63,616 nucleotides of DNA, taken from positions 1 through 63,616 of the forward strand of contig JBQLZO010000009.1 in assembly GCA_052168315.1 (NCBI GenBank). The letters are read 5' to 3'. The translations under genes and the position numbers were made by a program. The stretch is from JBQLZO01 sp052168315 (GTDB taxonomy: Bacteria; Planctomycetota; Phycisphaerae; Phycisphaerales; UBA1924). This document shows positions 1 through 7,550 of the stretch, piece by piece. The notes below the pieces were generated by a model that saw only the letters and a program-made list of their open reading frames with translations, had not been told where the DNA came from and did no database searches. Each line of letters starts with the position of its first letter. Positions within the stretch are counted from its first letter, which is position 1.

Positions 1-185
1 GCGGCGGCGATCTGCTCGGGGATGCGCTGCATGCCGCGGGCGGGGATGGTGGTGTGTAGGATCGGGCCGTGGGCGTTCAGGACGCGAAGCGGGATGGGGA
101 TGGGGGCGTGGATCCCGGAGAGGGGCGAGGTGGTGGTGCGGGATTGGGGGATGGGATGGGTGGTGGCGGTGTGGGGGATCGGCAA
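1..185 (-). CDS. possible partial CDS, divergent from tilS, running off the left edge
   Basis: Read on the minus strand, the frame from a TTG at 185 stays open to the window edge with strong C preference at third positions. It gives protein-like sequence including HGPILHTTIPARGMQRIPEQ. The frame would form the N-terminus of a gene whose remainder lies outside the window. I do not recognise the family and the start codon is a guess. It competes with the idea that tilS begins upstream at 69. The Pro/Thr-rich first part could also be a chance reading of G-rich DNA, so this entry is tentative. Confidence 0.3.
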   Translation of the reverse strand, partial: MPIPHTATTHPIPQSRTTTSPLSGIHAPIPIPLRVLNAHGPILHTTIPARGMQRIPEQIAA

Positions 186-212
186 TGCTTGCCGAATCGT
201 CGGGGGAGCGCG

Positions 213-1250
213 GTGCGGCGGGTGGTTTCGGAGTGGCGGCGATTGACGGGCGGGGGCGCCTCGGTGGTTGTCGCGTGTTCCGGGGGTGCTGATTCGTCGG
301 CGCTGGTGCTGGCGCTGGGTGCGGGGATGGGGGTTGGCGGTGGGGCGCATCGGCTTCGTGTGGTGACGGTGCGGCACCACGATCGGGCGCGGTCGGTGAC
401 GGATGGCGAGATCGAGCGGGTGCGCGGTGTGTGCGGGCTGGTGGGGGCTGAGTTCGAAGCGCTGGAGATGGATGCTGGGGTGGAGCGGAGCGAGGGGGCG
501 ATGCGGCGTGCGCGGTACGCGCTGCTGGAGGATGCGGCGGTTCGTGCGGGGATCGGGTTCGTGGCGACGGGGCACCAGGCGGATGACCAGTTGGAGTCGA
601 TGCTGCTGGCGCTGGTGCGCGGGGCGGGGGTGGATGGGCTGCGGGGGATCGCGCGGCGTCGGCGGATCGTGCGTGGTTCGACGGTTCGTCTGATCCGTCC
701 GATGCTGGGGATCACGCGCGCGGAGGCGGAGGCGATCTGCGCCGAGGCGGGGTGGGCGTACGCGGTGGATGCGACGAACGCGGATGTTCGTCGGGCTCGG
801 GGCGCGGTGCGGGCGTTGGTGGTGCCGGAGCTGGAGCGGGTGCGGCCCGGGGTGGCGCTGCGGGCGGGGCGCACAGCGCGGGTGCTGCGGGATGCGTCGG
901 CGGTGATGGAGGATCGGGCTCGGTCGGTGTTGGCGGTGGCGCTGGAGCGGGATGCCGATGGTGAGGGGGGCGGCGATGGGACTGTGCGGCTTGGTCGTGG
1001 GGTGCTGGCGGCGGAGCGGGGCGGGGTGGTGGGATGTGCGCTGCGCGTGCTGATGGGCGAGATGGTCGGGGCGTCGGGGCGTGGTCGTGATGGGTGGACC
1101 GCGCGCTCGGTGGGCGCGGTGGTGCGTGCGGTGCGCGATGGGTCGACGGAGCCGCGTCGGTTCGCGATGCGTGGGGGTGTCGAGGTGGTGGTGCGGGCGC
1201 GGGTGGTGGAGTTGCGGGTTGTGGAGGGTGCGGGTGGTGATTGCGCGTAA
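213..1250 (+). CDS. tilS: tRNA(Ile)-lysidine synthase TilS
   Basis: This enzyme uses ATP and lysine to convert C34 of the CAU-anticodon tRNA-Ile to lysidine, so that the tRNA reads AUA. The PP-loop signature SGGADS sits at residues 23-28 counted from the GTG at 213, followed by GHQADDQLES, which matches the family's HxxDDQxE segment. The frame is open from an ATG at 69, but those extra 48 residues are Gly-rich and low complexity, so the GTG at 213, just before the PP-loop, is preferred. The product of about 345 residues matches a TilS with a short C-terminal region. The gene stands alone and is followed by a terminator for the opposing gene. Confidence 0.9.
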   Translation: MRRVVSEWRRLTGGGASVVVACSGGADSSALVLALGAGMGVGGGAHRLRVVTVRHHDRARSVTDGEIERVRGVCGLVGAEFEALEMDAGVERSEGAMRRARYALLEDAAVRAGIGFVATGHQADDQLESMLLALVRGAGVDGLRGIARRRRIVRGSTVRLIRPMLGITRAEAEAICAEAGWAYAVDATNADVRRARGAVRALVVPELERVRPGVALRAGRTARVLRDASAVMEDRARSVLAVALERDADGEGGGDGTVRLGRGVLAAERGGVVGCALRVLMGEMVGASGRGRDGWTARSVGAVVRAVRDGSTEPRRFAMRGGVEVVVRARVVELRVVEGAGGDCA

Positions 1251-1251
1251 G

Positions 1252-1302
1252 AAAACCCCTCCGCTCGGTGGCCGCGGCCTGGCGGCGTGGTGAGCGGAGG
1301 GG
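1252..1302 (-). terminator. intrinsic terminator of the prepilin-like gene
   Basis: An 11-bp perfect inverted repeat pairs 1256-1266 (CCCCTCCGCTC) with 1292-1302 (GAGCGGAGGGG). On the minus strand it is followed by TTTT at 1255-1252. It lies about 50 nt past the stop of the minus-strand gene ending at 1355. The plus strand has no T-run after the stem, so tilS would be only weakly terminated here. Confidence 0.75.
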
Positions 1303-1354
1303 CGGGTGAGGATGGGGGTGGTTGTGGTCGGTGTTGTGGGCGATCGGGCGTCGA

Positions 1355-2227
1355 TCAGCCGTCGATCTGGGTCCAGTCCCAGTTGGGGTCGCTGATCTTT
1401 CTTGCGTGGTCGGCCCAGTAGCGGCGGTCGAGCAGCTGTGATTCGGAGAGCAATTCGACATGCCCATCGAGGAAGGCGGCGGAGGCTTTGCCGGCGTAGT
1501 CGGGTCTGAGGTAGCCGCGCTGGAGCGAATTGGCGGCGGCGTCGAGGTCGGTGACGGTCGGGGGTTCGACGAGGTGGAATCCCTCGGCGAGGAGGGGTGC
1601 GGCGAGCCCGGCGATGCCCTCGGTGTTTTTTGAGCCCGCGAAGGCGATGAGCCCGGATGGCGCGGTGGCGCGGACGATGCGTTCGACGGGTCTGCGGGCG
1701 GCGCGTTCCTCGGGGGAGAGGGAGGGATCGATGCCGACGAACTTGGAGTTGTATCCGAACGATGGGGCGACGGAGATGCCGTAGTAGTACTCGAAGTCGG
1801 TGAGCTGGGATCGGTTGTCGATGAAGCCTTCCTGGGCGCCGATCAGGAGCGTTCCCCGGAGTTCGTAGTCGAACCACGGGAGAAGTCGCCAGGGGTAGCG
1901 CTGTCCCGCGATGGATCCGAAGGGGAGGGGGTCTCCGAGTTCGGTGGTGATGCGGGCGGCCTGGTTGGATCCGACCTTGCCGGGCAGGAGCCGGTCGTCG
2001 TTGTCCTGGGTGTAGCTGATGAGGGAGGTGATGAGCGTGCGGATGGCCGCCTGCTCGGCGGTGGCGCGGGCGCTCCTTCGGGCGGCGCTGAGGGCCGGGA
2101 GGAGCACGCCGATGAGCAGCGCGATGATGGCGACGACGACGAGGAGTTCGATGAGCGTGAAGCCGACAGCGCGGGCGGGGCGGCGCGGGTGGGAGCGGCG
2201 GATCGGGTGGGCGGTTGGTGGGTTCAT
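1355..2227 (-). CDS. prepilin-like protein with N-terminal methylation/cleavage motif
   Basis: This is a 290-residue type IV prepilin-like protein. A basic leader is followed by the cleavage motif G/FTLIELLVVVAIIALL at about residues 23-38 and a hydrophobic helix to about residue 45. Near the C-terminus, AAFLDGHVEL resembles the H-x9-DG segment common in the large planctomycete prepilin families. It would be processed by prepilin peptidase and held in the inner membrane or a pseudopilus. The ATG at 2227 was chosen because the open frame upstream turns into Arg/His-rich shadow sequence. It lies 65 nt downstream of the dockerin-type gene, on the same strand, with a terminator behind it. It is far from the main secretion cluster at 32-52 kb. 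Confidence 0.85.
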   Translation of the reverse strand: MNPPTAHPIRRSHPRRPARAVGFTLIELLVVVAIIALLIGVLLPALSAARRSARATAEQAAIRTLITSLISYTQDNDDRLLPGKVGSNQAARITTELGDPLPFGSIAGQRYPWRLLPWFDYELRGTLLIGAQEGFIDNRSQLTDFEYYYGISVAPSFGYNSKFVGIDPSLSPEERAARRPVERIVRATAPSGLIAFAGSKNTEGIAGLAAPLLAEGFHLVEPPTVTDLDAAANSLQRGYLRPDYAGKASAAFLDGHVELLSESQLLDRRYWADHARKISDPNWDWTQIDG

Positions 2228-2292
2228 GGCTGTGTCCGGTTGGTTGGGTGGCGCTTGGGTTCGATGGGTGTGCGGCGTCGCGGGGGGTGGTG

Positions 2293-3354
2293 TCAGCGGC
2301 AGTTGGTTCCGAAGGCGCTGAGGAGGATGCCAAGGTCGTCGGAGTCGGTGTCGTTGTCGTTGTCGAGGTCGCCGGCGGGGGTGGTGCCGAAGGCGCCGAG
2401 GAGGATGCCGAGGTCGTCGGAGTCGACGATGGAGTCGTCGTTGAGGTCTCCGGGGCATGGTTCGGTGGTGTCGGGTGGTCCAATGGTGATGGTGGCGGTG
2501 GCGTCGTAGTTCCCGAAGGAGTTGTCGGTGCCGAGGCGTGGGTAGGTCTGCTCGCCGCCCATGCCGGAGAAGCCCGCGGCGTGGAGGGATGAGACGATGA
2601 ACGCGACGCGGCCGGTAGCCAGTTGATCGCGCCAGAAGGGCTCGGCGTTGGGGGCGGTCAGGTCGATGGAGAAAGTGATGGTGGCGCCATCGGCGATGCG
2701 GGTGGTGCCGCCGGGTCCGATGTAGGTCTGGTTGGTGGTGCCGATGGCGAATGGGTTTGCTTCGATGCCATCGTCGACGCTGTAGAAGAGATTGCGCGGG
2801 TTGCCATCGGGGTCGAGGTCGATGGGCTGCGCGTTGTAGTTGGTGGAGGGGCCGACGGGTGCGCCGGCGGCGATCCATGAATCGAGGTCGAAGCCATTGA
2901 GGTACTCGGCGGCGTAGAGCTCGAGGGGTCGGCCGGGGTCGGTGTCGGGCGCGCCGGTGTAGGTGGCGAGGGGGTCGAGGGTGGGGTCGTAGACGACGCC
3001 GTCGTTGGGGTCGAAGGTGGAGGAGTTGAGCAGGCGGACGGTGAAGGTGAGCTCGGTGAGCGTGAAGGACCTGGGATCGGCGGGGACCTGCGCATCGAGG
3101 TCGAAGGCGGCGAAGAAGTATCCGAAGCGGTTGGGGTCGGCGGTGCCGAATGGTGCTGCGAAGGTGGCGGCGTAGGGGGAGAAGGCGCCGGGGCCGGGCG
3201 GGTAGACCCAGACATCGATTTCCGGTGCGGGGATGGTGATGGTGGTGGTCTCTCCGGCGTGCGCGGAGGGTGTGGTGGAGGCGAGTCCGGCGATGGACGC
3301 GGCGGCGATGGCGAGCGATGCGAGTGGTGTCTTGATTGCGTTGGTATGGCGCAT
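2293..3354 (-). CDS. secreted protein with C-terminal dockerin-like repeats
   Basis: This 353-residue exported protein has a Sec signal peptide (basic start, hydrophobic core, AHA cleavage region near residue 32). Its middle is rich in beta structure, Asp and Pro and has no recognised enzymatic motif. Two Asp-rich calcium-loop repeats end the protein, CPGDLNDDSIVDSDDLGILL and DLDNDNDTDSDDLGILL, each followed by (G/S)AFG, then a terminal Cys. These match type I dockerin/EF-hand-like tails typical of Phycisphaerae secreted proteins. The same tail ends the protein at 28429-29772. It precedes the prepilin-like gene in a probable two-gene unit. Function is unknown; an extracellular surface role is inferred. 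Confidence 0.85.
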   Translation of the reverse strand: MRHTNAIKTPLASLAIAAASIAGLASTTPSAHAGETTTITIPAPEIDVWVYPPGPGAFSPYAATFAAPFGTADPNRFGYFFAAFDLDAQVPADPRSFTLTELTFTVRLLNSSTFDPNDGVVYDPTLDPLATYTGAPDTDPGRPLELYAAEYLNGFDLDSWIAAGAPVGPSTNYNAQPIDLDPDGNPRNLFYSVDDGIEANPFAIGTTNQTYIGPGGTTRIADGATITFSIDLTAPNAEPFWRDQLATGRVAFIVSSLHAAGFSGMGGEQTYPRLGTDNSFGNYDATATITIGPPDTTEPCPGDLNDDSIVDSDDLGILLGAFGTTPAGDLDNDNDTDSDDLGILLSAFGTNCR

Positions 3355-3622
3355 GGTTCTTGGTGCCTGTGGGTTGGGTTGCGTGCGGTCGCGGATGCGA
3401 TGTGGATGATGCGTGCGTGCGCCCGTGATGGGGCCGCACGGCGATCGCCGGGTGATCGGGCGTGATCCATGGCTCGGCGTGGCGATGGAGCGGGTGGGCG
3501 TGCTCGGATAGGTGAGCGCGTCCGGAGTGCTCGGATCGGCGTGGCCCGGATCGGGCGGGATGTGGGATGGTGGAGCGCATCGCGGCCGGGTTGGTGCGGC
3601 TCGGTGTCGTGCGCTTGTGATC

Positions 3623-4201
3623 TCAGCGGCGGGCGGGTGGGCCTCGGCGTGAGATGGATCGCCCCGCGAGGGCGGGTTGGAGGGCGCGGATGCCGACTGG
3701 GATGGGGATCGGGCTCAGCGCTTCCCGCGCGATGGAGGGGGCGGTGGGGATCGTCGATGCGATCCAGCGGCGGAGGCGATCGATGAGCTTGTCAGCGCCG
3801 CGGGCGATGCGGCGGCGCTGAGAGGCGATGGCGGTGGCCGTGGTGGCGAGGACGATGGTGGTGGGGATGGTGTCGTCGATGAGGTCGGTGGCGTGCTGCG
3901 GGATGACTCCGGCGTGCGCGATGCCGGTGAGTGCGGCGAATGCCGCGGCGGCGTGCCAGGTCTTGCAGCGGGGGAGGATGCGGCGGCCGAGCGCCTTGTA
4001 GACGAAGAGGGCGATGGTGAGCAGGAGGGCCAGGAGCTTGCCGGCGGCGATGAGCGAGGGTTCGTTGATGAGCGTGGTGGTGGTGGCGAGGAGGGGTGGG
4101 GCGTGGATGGCGAGGAGGGCGATCCAGGCGGCGCGCGCGACCGGTGCGCTGGTGAGGACAGCGCGAAGGCGCGTGGAAGGCTTGGCGAGGCCGTGGCTCA
4201 C
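3623..4201 (-). CDS. hypothetical membrane protein
   Basis: This product of about 192 residues has three or four hydrophobic stretches (about residues 24-43, 52-70, 83-100 and 112-130) and a basic, Arg-rich C-terminal third. No family is recognised. The start codon is GTG at 4201. No Shine-Dalgarno sequence is visible, and an inverted repeat lies 15-31 nt upstream. It is divergent from gpmA. An opposing plus-strand frame exists across the same bases, but its acidic, glycine-rich content looks like a shadow. Confidence 0.6.
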   Translation of the reverse strand: MSHGLAKPSTRLRAVLTSAPVARAAWIALLAIHAPPLLATTTTLINEPSLIAAGKLLALLLTIALFVYKALGRRILPRCKTWHAAAAFAALTGIAHAGVIPQHATDLIDDTIPTTIVLATTATAIASQRRRIARGADKLIDRLRRWIASTIPTAPSIAREALSPIPIPVGIRALQPALAGRSISRRGPPARR

Positions 4202-4504
4202 AGACTGATTGTCGGCTGAGACTGGGTCTCAGTCAAACGCGGACCGGAGTTGGGCGGGTGGACGCGGTCGGTCATCCCTGGTTGGGTGGGGGATGAATGG
4301 GGGATGGTGGGGCCTGGGCGTCGGGGTGGAGTCTGCGAGGTGCGGGGGTGATGGGTTGGTGGTCCCTACGATGCGGACCCCGGGGGCGTTCTGGTGCGTT
4401 TCCTGCGGGCGGGCGGGGGTTCGGGGTGGTGAGCGGGCTCCGGGTTTGGGGGCGGGATTGATCGTGGATTCGAGGTGTTGGGCATGAGTTCGAAGGAGCG
4501 GACG
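4202..4504. other. divergent intergenic region between the membrane protein gene and gpmA
   Basis: About 300 nt without a convincing gene. It must hold the promoters of both divergent genes. The only clear structure is the inverted repeat at 4216-4232. The gpmA ribosome-binding site AAGGAG is at 4493-4498. Confidence 0.6.
4216..4232. promoter_or_regulatory. 7-bp inverted repeat, candidate operator or leader hairpin
   Basis: CTGAGAC-TGG-GTCTCAG is a perfect 7-bp dyad with a 3-nt centre, 15-31 nt upstream of the GTG at 4201. It could be an operator or a small hairpin near the start of the mRNA. No known operator consensus is matched. Confidence 0.4.
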
Positions 4505-5257
4505 ATGGCGGCGTACACGCTGGTGCTGGTTCGGCATGGTGAGAGCGACTGGAACAAGCAGAACCGTTTCACCGGGTGGACGGATGTGGATCTGGCCGAG
4601 TCGGGGCGGTCGGAGGCGCGTCGGGCGGGGGAGCTGCTCCGTGATGCGGGGCTGCTGCCGGATGTGGCGTTCACTTCTGTGTTGAAGCGTGCGATCCGGA
4701 CGCTGTGGATCGCGCTGGACGAGATGGACCGGATGTGGATCCCGGTGCATCGTTCTTGGCGGTTGAACGAGCGTCACTACGGGGCGCTGCAGGGGCTGAA
4801 CAAGGCGGAGACCGCGGCGAAGCACGGTGATGAGCAGGTGCACATCTGGCGTCGGTCGTACGACATCCGGCCCCCGGCGCTGGAGGCGGGGGATGATCGT
4901 TCGCCAGCGCATGATCCTCGGTACGCGGGTCTGTCGAAGGCGGAGCTGCCGCTGACGGAGTGCCTGAAGGACACGGTGGCGCGGGTGCTGCCTTATTGGG
5001 ATGCGACGATCGTTCCGGAGATTCGATCGGGGCGGCGGGTGCTGATCGCAGCGCACGGGAACTCGCTGCGGGCGCTGGTGAAGCACCTTGATGGGATCTC
5101 GGATGATGAGATCGCGGGGGTGAATATTCCGACGGGCGTGCCGCTGGTGTACGAGCTGGATTCTTCGCTGAAGCCGGTTTCGAGCCGGTACCTGGGCGAT
5201 GCGGATGAGATCGCGCGGAAGCAGGCCGCGGTGGCGGCGCAGGGCAAGTCGAAGTGA
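4505..5257 (+). CDS. gpmA: 2,3-bisphosphoglycerate-dependent phosphoglycerate mutase
   Basis: This cytosolic enzyme interconverts 3- and 2-phosphoglycerate in glycolysis and gluconeogenesis. The phosphohistidine motif VLVRHGESDWN lies near the N-terminus (His11 of the chosen start). RSWRLNERHYGALQG and LIAAHGNSLRALVKH give the other active-site residues. From the ATG at 4505 the product is 250 residues, the usual dPGM length, and AAGGAG sits 6 nt upstream. In-frame ATGs at 4475 and 4484 are less likely. The next gene starts about 55 nt downstream on the same strand, so co-transcription with the ExoIII-family gene is possible. Confidence 0.95.
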   Translation: MAAYTLVLVRHGESDWNKQNRFTGWTDVDLAESGRSEARRAGELLRDAGLLPDVAFTSVLKRAIRTLWIALDEMDRMWIPVHRSWRLNERHYGALQGLNKAETAAKHGDEQVHIWRRSYDIRPPALEAGDDRSPAHDPRYAGLSKAELPLTECLKDTVARVLPYWDATIVPEIRSGRRVLIAAHGNSLRALVKHLDGISDDEIAGVNIPTGVPLVYELDSSLKPVSSRYLGDADEIARKQAAVAAQGKSK

Positions 5258-5312
5258 TGGGGATGGGCGGCGCGGCGGCAATCCGGCGGGTGTGCTCGCG
5301 GAGGGTGAGGCG

Positions 5313-6122
5313 ATGGCGACCTTGACGGTGGCGAGCTGGAATGTGAACGGCATGCGTGCGGCGATCCGGAAGGGGATCGATGCGCGGCTGGCTTCGATTC
5401 GTCCGGATGTGCTGCTGCTCCAGGAGACGCGTGCGCGGGCGGAGCAGCTTCCGGAGGGGTGGGCCTCGCCGGAGGGGTGGCATGTGCACTGGAACCCGGC
5501 GGAGCGCGCGGGGTATTCGGGGACAGCGGTGTGGTCGCGGCACGCGTTCCGGCTCGGCGAGATCGCCACGCCGGACGACCGGGACCACGAGGGGCGGCTG
5601 GTGCTCTCGGAGTTGTCGCATCCCTGGCGCTCGCGGAAAGCGCTGCTGCGCGTGGCGAGCGTGTACCTGCCATCGGGTTCGAGTTCGGAGTCGCGACAGG
5701 CGGAGAAGGACCGGTGGCTGGCGCACTTCGGCGATGCGGTGTCGTGGCTGTCGAAGTCGAGCGTGCCGACGATTCTCGGCGGCGATTTCAACATCGCGCA
5801 CACCGAGCGTGACATCTACCACTGGCGTTCGAACCAGGGGACCTCGGGGTTTTTGCCGCACGAGCGGGAGTGGATGGGCGGTTTCATCGGGTCCGGGTGG
5901 CACGACCTGGTGCGGGAGGAGTTCGGGGACCGCGATGGGCCGTACAGCTGGTGGTCGAACCGTGGGAACGCGCGGTCGCTGGACCGGGGTTGGCGGATCG
6001 ACTACCTGTTCGCGAACCGGGCGGCGCGCGGGCTGGTGGACCGGGTCTGGATCGATCGCGAGTCGGGGCTGGCGATCAGCGATCACGCTCCGGTGTGCGC
6101 GCGGGTGTCCGTGGCGGTTTAG
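5313..6122 (+). CDS. xth: exodeoxyribonuclease III (AP endonuclease family)
   Basis: This 269-residue enzyme of base-excision repair cleaves at abasic sites and has 3'-5' exonuclease activity. It is an exonuclease/endonuclease/phosphatase-fold protein. Visible motifs are SWNVNGMRAAIRKG at the N-terminus, LLLQETRA with the metal-binding Glu, GGDFNIAHTERD, WRIDYLFA and a terminal AISDHAPV with the catalytic Asp-His. The ATG at 5313 is chosen because GGAGGGTGAGG lies just upstream and the fold begins immediately. The gene ends 5 nt from the converging mrpG stop, with no obvious terminator between them. Confidence 0.93.
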   Translation: MATLTVASWNVNGMRAAIRKGIDARLASIRPDVLLLQETRARAEQLPEGWASPEGWHVHWNPAERAGYSGTAVWSRHAFRLGEIATPDDRDHEGRLVLSELSHPWRSRKALLRVASVYLPSGSSSESRQAEKDRWLAHFGDAVSWLSKSSVPTILGGDFNIAHTERDIYHWRSNQGTSGFLPHEREWMGGFIGSGWHDLVREEFGDRDGPYSWWSNRGNARSLDRGWRIDYLFANRAARGLVDRVWIDRESGLAISDHAPVCARVSVAV

Positions 6123-6127
6123 GGAAC

Positions 6128-6706
6128 TCAGGCCTCTGCGGTGTGGGGGTCGTCCAGGTCGGGATCGGCGGCGCGTTCGCGGGCTTTTTCTGCGAGGCGC
6201 TTGGGCGATGGGCGGCTGTGGAGGGTGGGGCGGTGGCGGCCGCTGAAGCCGGCGGGGGCGCTGAGTTCGTGCGAGTCATCGTCGTAGCAGGCCTCCATCT
6301 CGTCGACCTCTGTGCCCTTGTACTTGGGCACATCGACGAAGTAGGCGGCGCGTGCGATGAGGTGGGATGCGACGGGGGCGGTGAGGAAGAGGAAGGCGAC
6401 GATGAGGAACGCCTCCGCGGCGGTGGCGAGCGAGCCGAAGTGGGCGGCGACGCCGAGGATGATGCACGCGACGCCGAGGGTGCCGGCCTTGGTGGCGGCC
6501 TGCATTCGCGTGTAGACATCGGGCATTCGGAGGATGCCGATGGCGGCGAGGAGGCAGAAGGTCGATCCGATCCAGAGGAGCGCGCTGGAGATGAATCCCT
6601 GGACCTGAGGCGGGATGAACGCGTCGGAATCGGCGAGCGGGGCGGCGCCGGCGGGGTCGGCGGCGGCGAGGATGAGTGTGATGGCGTGGGCGTGGTCGAT
6701 GATCAT
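6128..6706 (-). CDS. mrpG: Na+/H+ antiporter subunit MrpG
   Basis: This is the smallest-fold subunit of the Mrp (Mnh/Sha) cation/proton antiporter. Three membrane helices lie at about residues 38-58, 72-92 and 97-120, with the family-like stretch IGILRMPDVYTRMQAATKAG. At 192 residues it exceeds the usual length of about 120. The excess is a 30-residue N-terminal leader and a hydrophilic C-terminal tail of about 65 residues (beginning KYKGTEVDEMEACYDDD) that should be cytosolic or periplasmic. It is the last gene of the operon, and its ATG overlaps the mrpF stop as ATGA (6703-6706). Confidence 0.92.
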   Translation of the reverse strand: MIIDHAHAITLILAAADPAGAAPLADSDAFIPPQVQGFISSALLWIGSTFCLLAAIGILRMPDVYTRMQAATKAGTLGVACIILGVAAHFGSLATAAEAFLIVAFLFLTAPVASHLIARAAYFVDVPKYKGTEVDEMEACYDDDSHELSAPAGFSGRHRPTLHSRPSPKRLAEKARERAADPDLDDPHTAEA

Positions 6707-7077
6707 GGGCGGGCCCTCCGTTCGAGGTAGAGCGCGAATGCGGTGGTGCCCAGGAAGAGGATCAGGCCCATGACGATGGCGATCATGATGAGCGAGGGGG
6801 TGTTGGTCGCGACGGCGTAGACGCCGATGATGCCGATGATGAAGTAGGCCATGAGGTCGAGCGCGACGACGCGGTCGGGGAGGGAGGGGCCGCGGAGGGC
6901 ACGGACGACGCTGAGCAGGAAGGCGACGGCGAGGATGACCATGACGCCGCCGAGCGCCCAGCGCGGCTCGTCGGCGATCTGGGCGACCTGTGCCGAGGCG
7001 TCGGCGATCGAGAGGTGGAGCGGGGCGGCTTCGAGCGTGATGGCGGGCACGATGGATGATGCGTGGAGTGTGTTCAT
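6703..7077 (-). CDS. mrpF: Na+/H+ antiporter subunit MrpF
   Basis: This 124-residue subunit has three predicted helices and the family stretch LRGPSLPDRVVALDLMAYF. It is part of the seven-subunit Mrp membrane complex that exchanges external protons for internal Na+. The ATG at 7077 overlaps the mrpE stop (ATGA, 7074-7077), and its own stop overlaps mrpG, implying translational coupling. The longer open frame upstream is shadow sequence inside mrpE and mrpD. An N-terminal extension of about 35 residues precedes the first helix. Confidence 0.92.
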   Translation of the reverse strand: MNTLHASSIVPAITLEAAPLHLSIADASAQVAQIADEPRWALGGVMVILAVAFLLSVVRALRGPSLPDRVVALDLMAYFIIGIIGVYAVATNTPSLIMIAIVMGLILFLGTTAFALYLERRARP

Positions 7078-7550
7078 CGCATGAGCTCCTTCACGCGGCG
7101 CTGGAAGCCGTCGCGGAGGTCGCTGCGTGAGCGGTCCGGATCGCGGACATCCATGAGGTGGATGAACAGGGCCCGGCGGTCGGTCGAGACATCGAGCGAG
7201 AGCGTGCCCGGCGTGAGTGTGATGAGGTTTGCGAGGGTGGTGATCTCGGCGTCGGTGAGATCGTCGTCGAGTTCGATGGCGAGGATTCCGGGGCGCATGG
7301 CCGAGAGGGGCGCGATGGTGTAGTAGGCCATGCGGAGGTTGGAAACGATCAGCTCCCATGAGAACCAGAGGAGGAATGCGATGACGGTCCAGACCTTCTT
7401 GAAGTAGGCATCGCGTCCGGACCCTCGCCAGGCGATGGCCAGTGCGACATATCCGATGATGAACCCGGTGAGCAGGTTCGCGGGTGTGAAGGGTCCGATG
7501 GCCAGGGCCCAGACGAGGGCGAGGATGGTGTTGGTGGCGAGCAGGCTCAT
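7074..7550 (-). CDS. mrpE: Na+/H+ antiporter subunit MrpE
   Basis: This 158-residue subunit has two N-terminal helices followed by the MrpE cytosolic domain, including WFSWELIVSNLRMAYY and NLITLTPGTLSLDVS, which are typical of the family. Length matches known MrpE proteins. It overlaps mrpD upstream and mrpF downstream by 4 nt each. In other species MrpE is needed for full complex stability and activity. Confidence 0.93.
   Translation of the reverse strand: MSLLATNTILALVWALAIGPFTPANLLTGFIIGYVALAIAWRGSGRDAYFKKVWTVIAFLLWFSWELIVSNLRMAYYTIAPLSAMRPGILAIELDDDLTDAEITTLANLITLTPGTLSLDVSTDRRALFIHLMDVRDPDRSRSDLRDGFQRRVKELMR

Noticed and set aside
2293..3354. PEP-CTERM substrate of the exosortase
   Set aside because: The C-terminus has dockerin-like loops and a terminal Cys region but no PEP motif, hydrophobic helix or basic tail.
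3677..4219. Acidic plus-strand frame opposite the small membrane protein
   Set aside because: Gly/Asp/Glu-rich without secondary-structure pattern; the minus-strand reading gives coherent membrane helices.
4229..6086. Long minus-strand open frames opposite gpmA and the ExoIII-family gene
   Set aside because: Their composition is Arg/Pro/His-rich and they are antisense to two clear enzymes; high GC keeps these frames open by chance.
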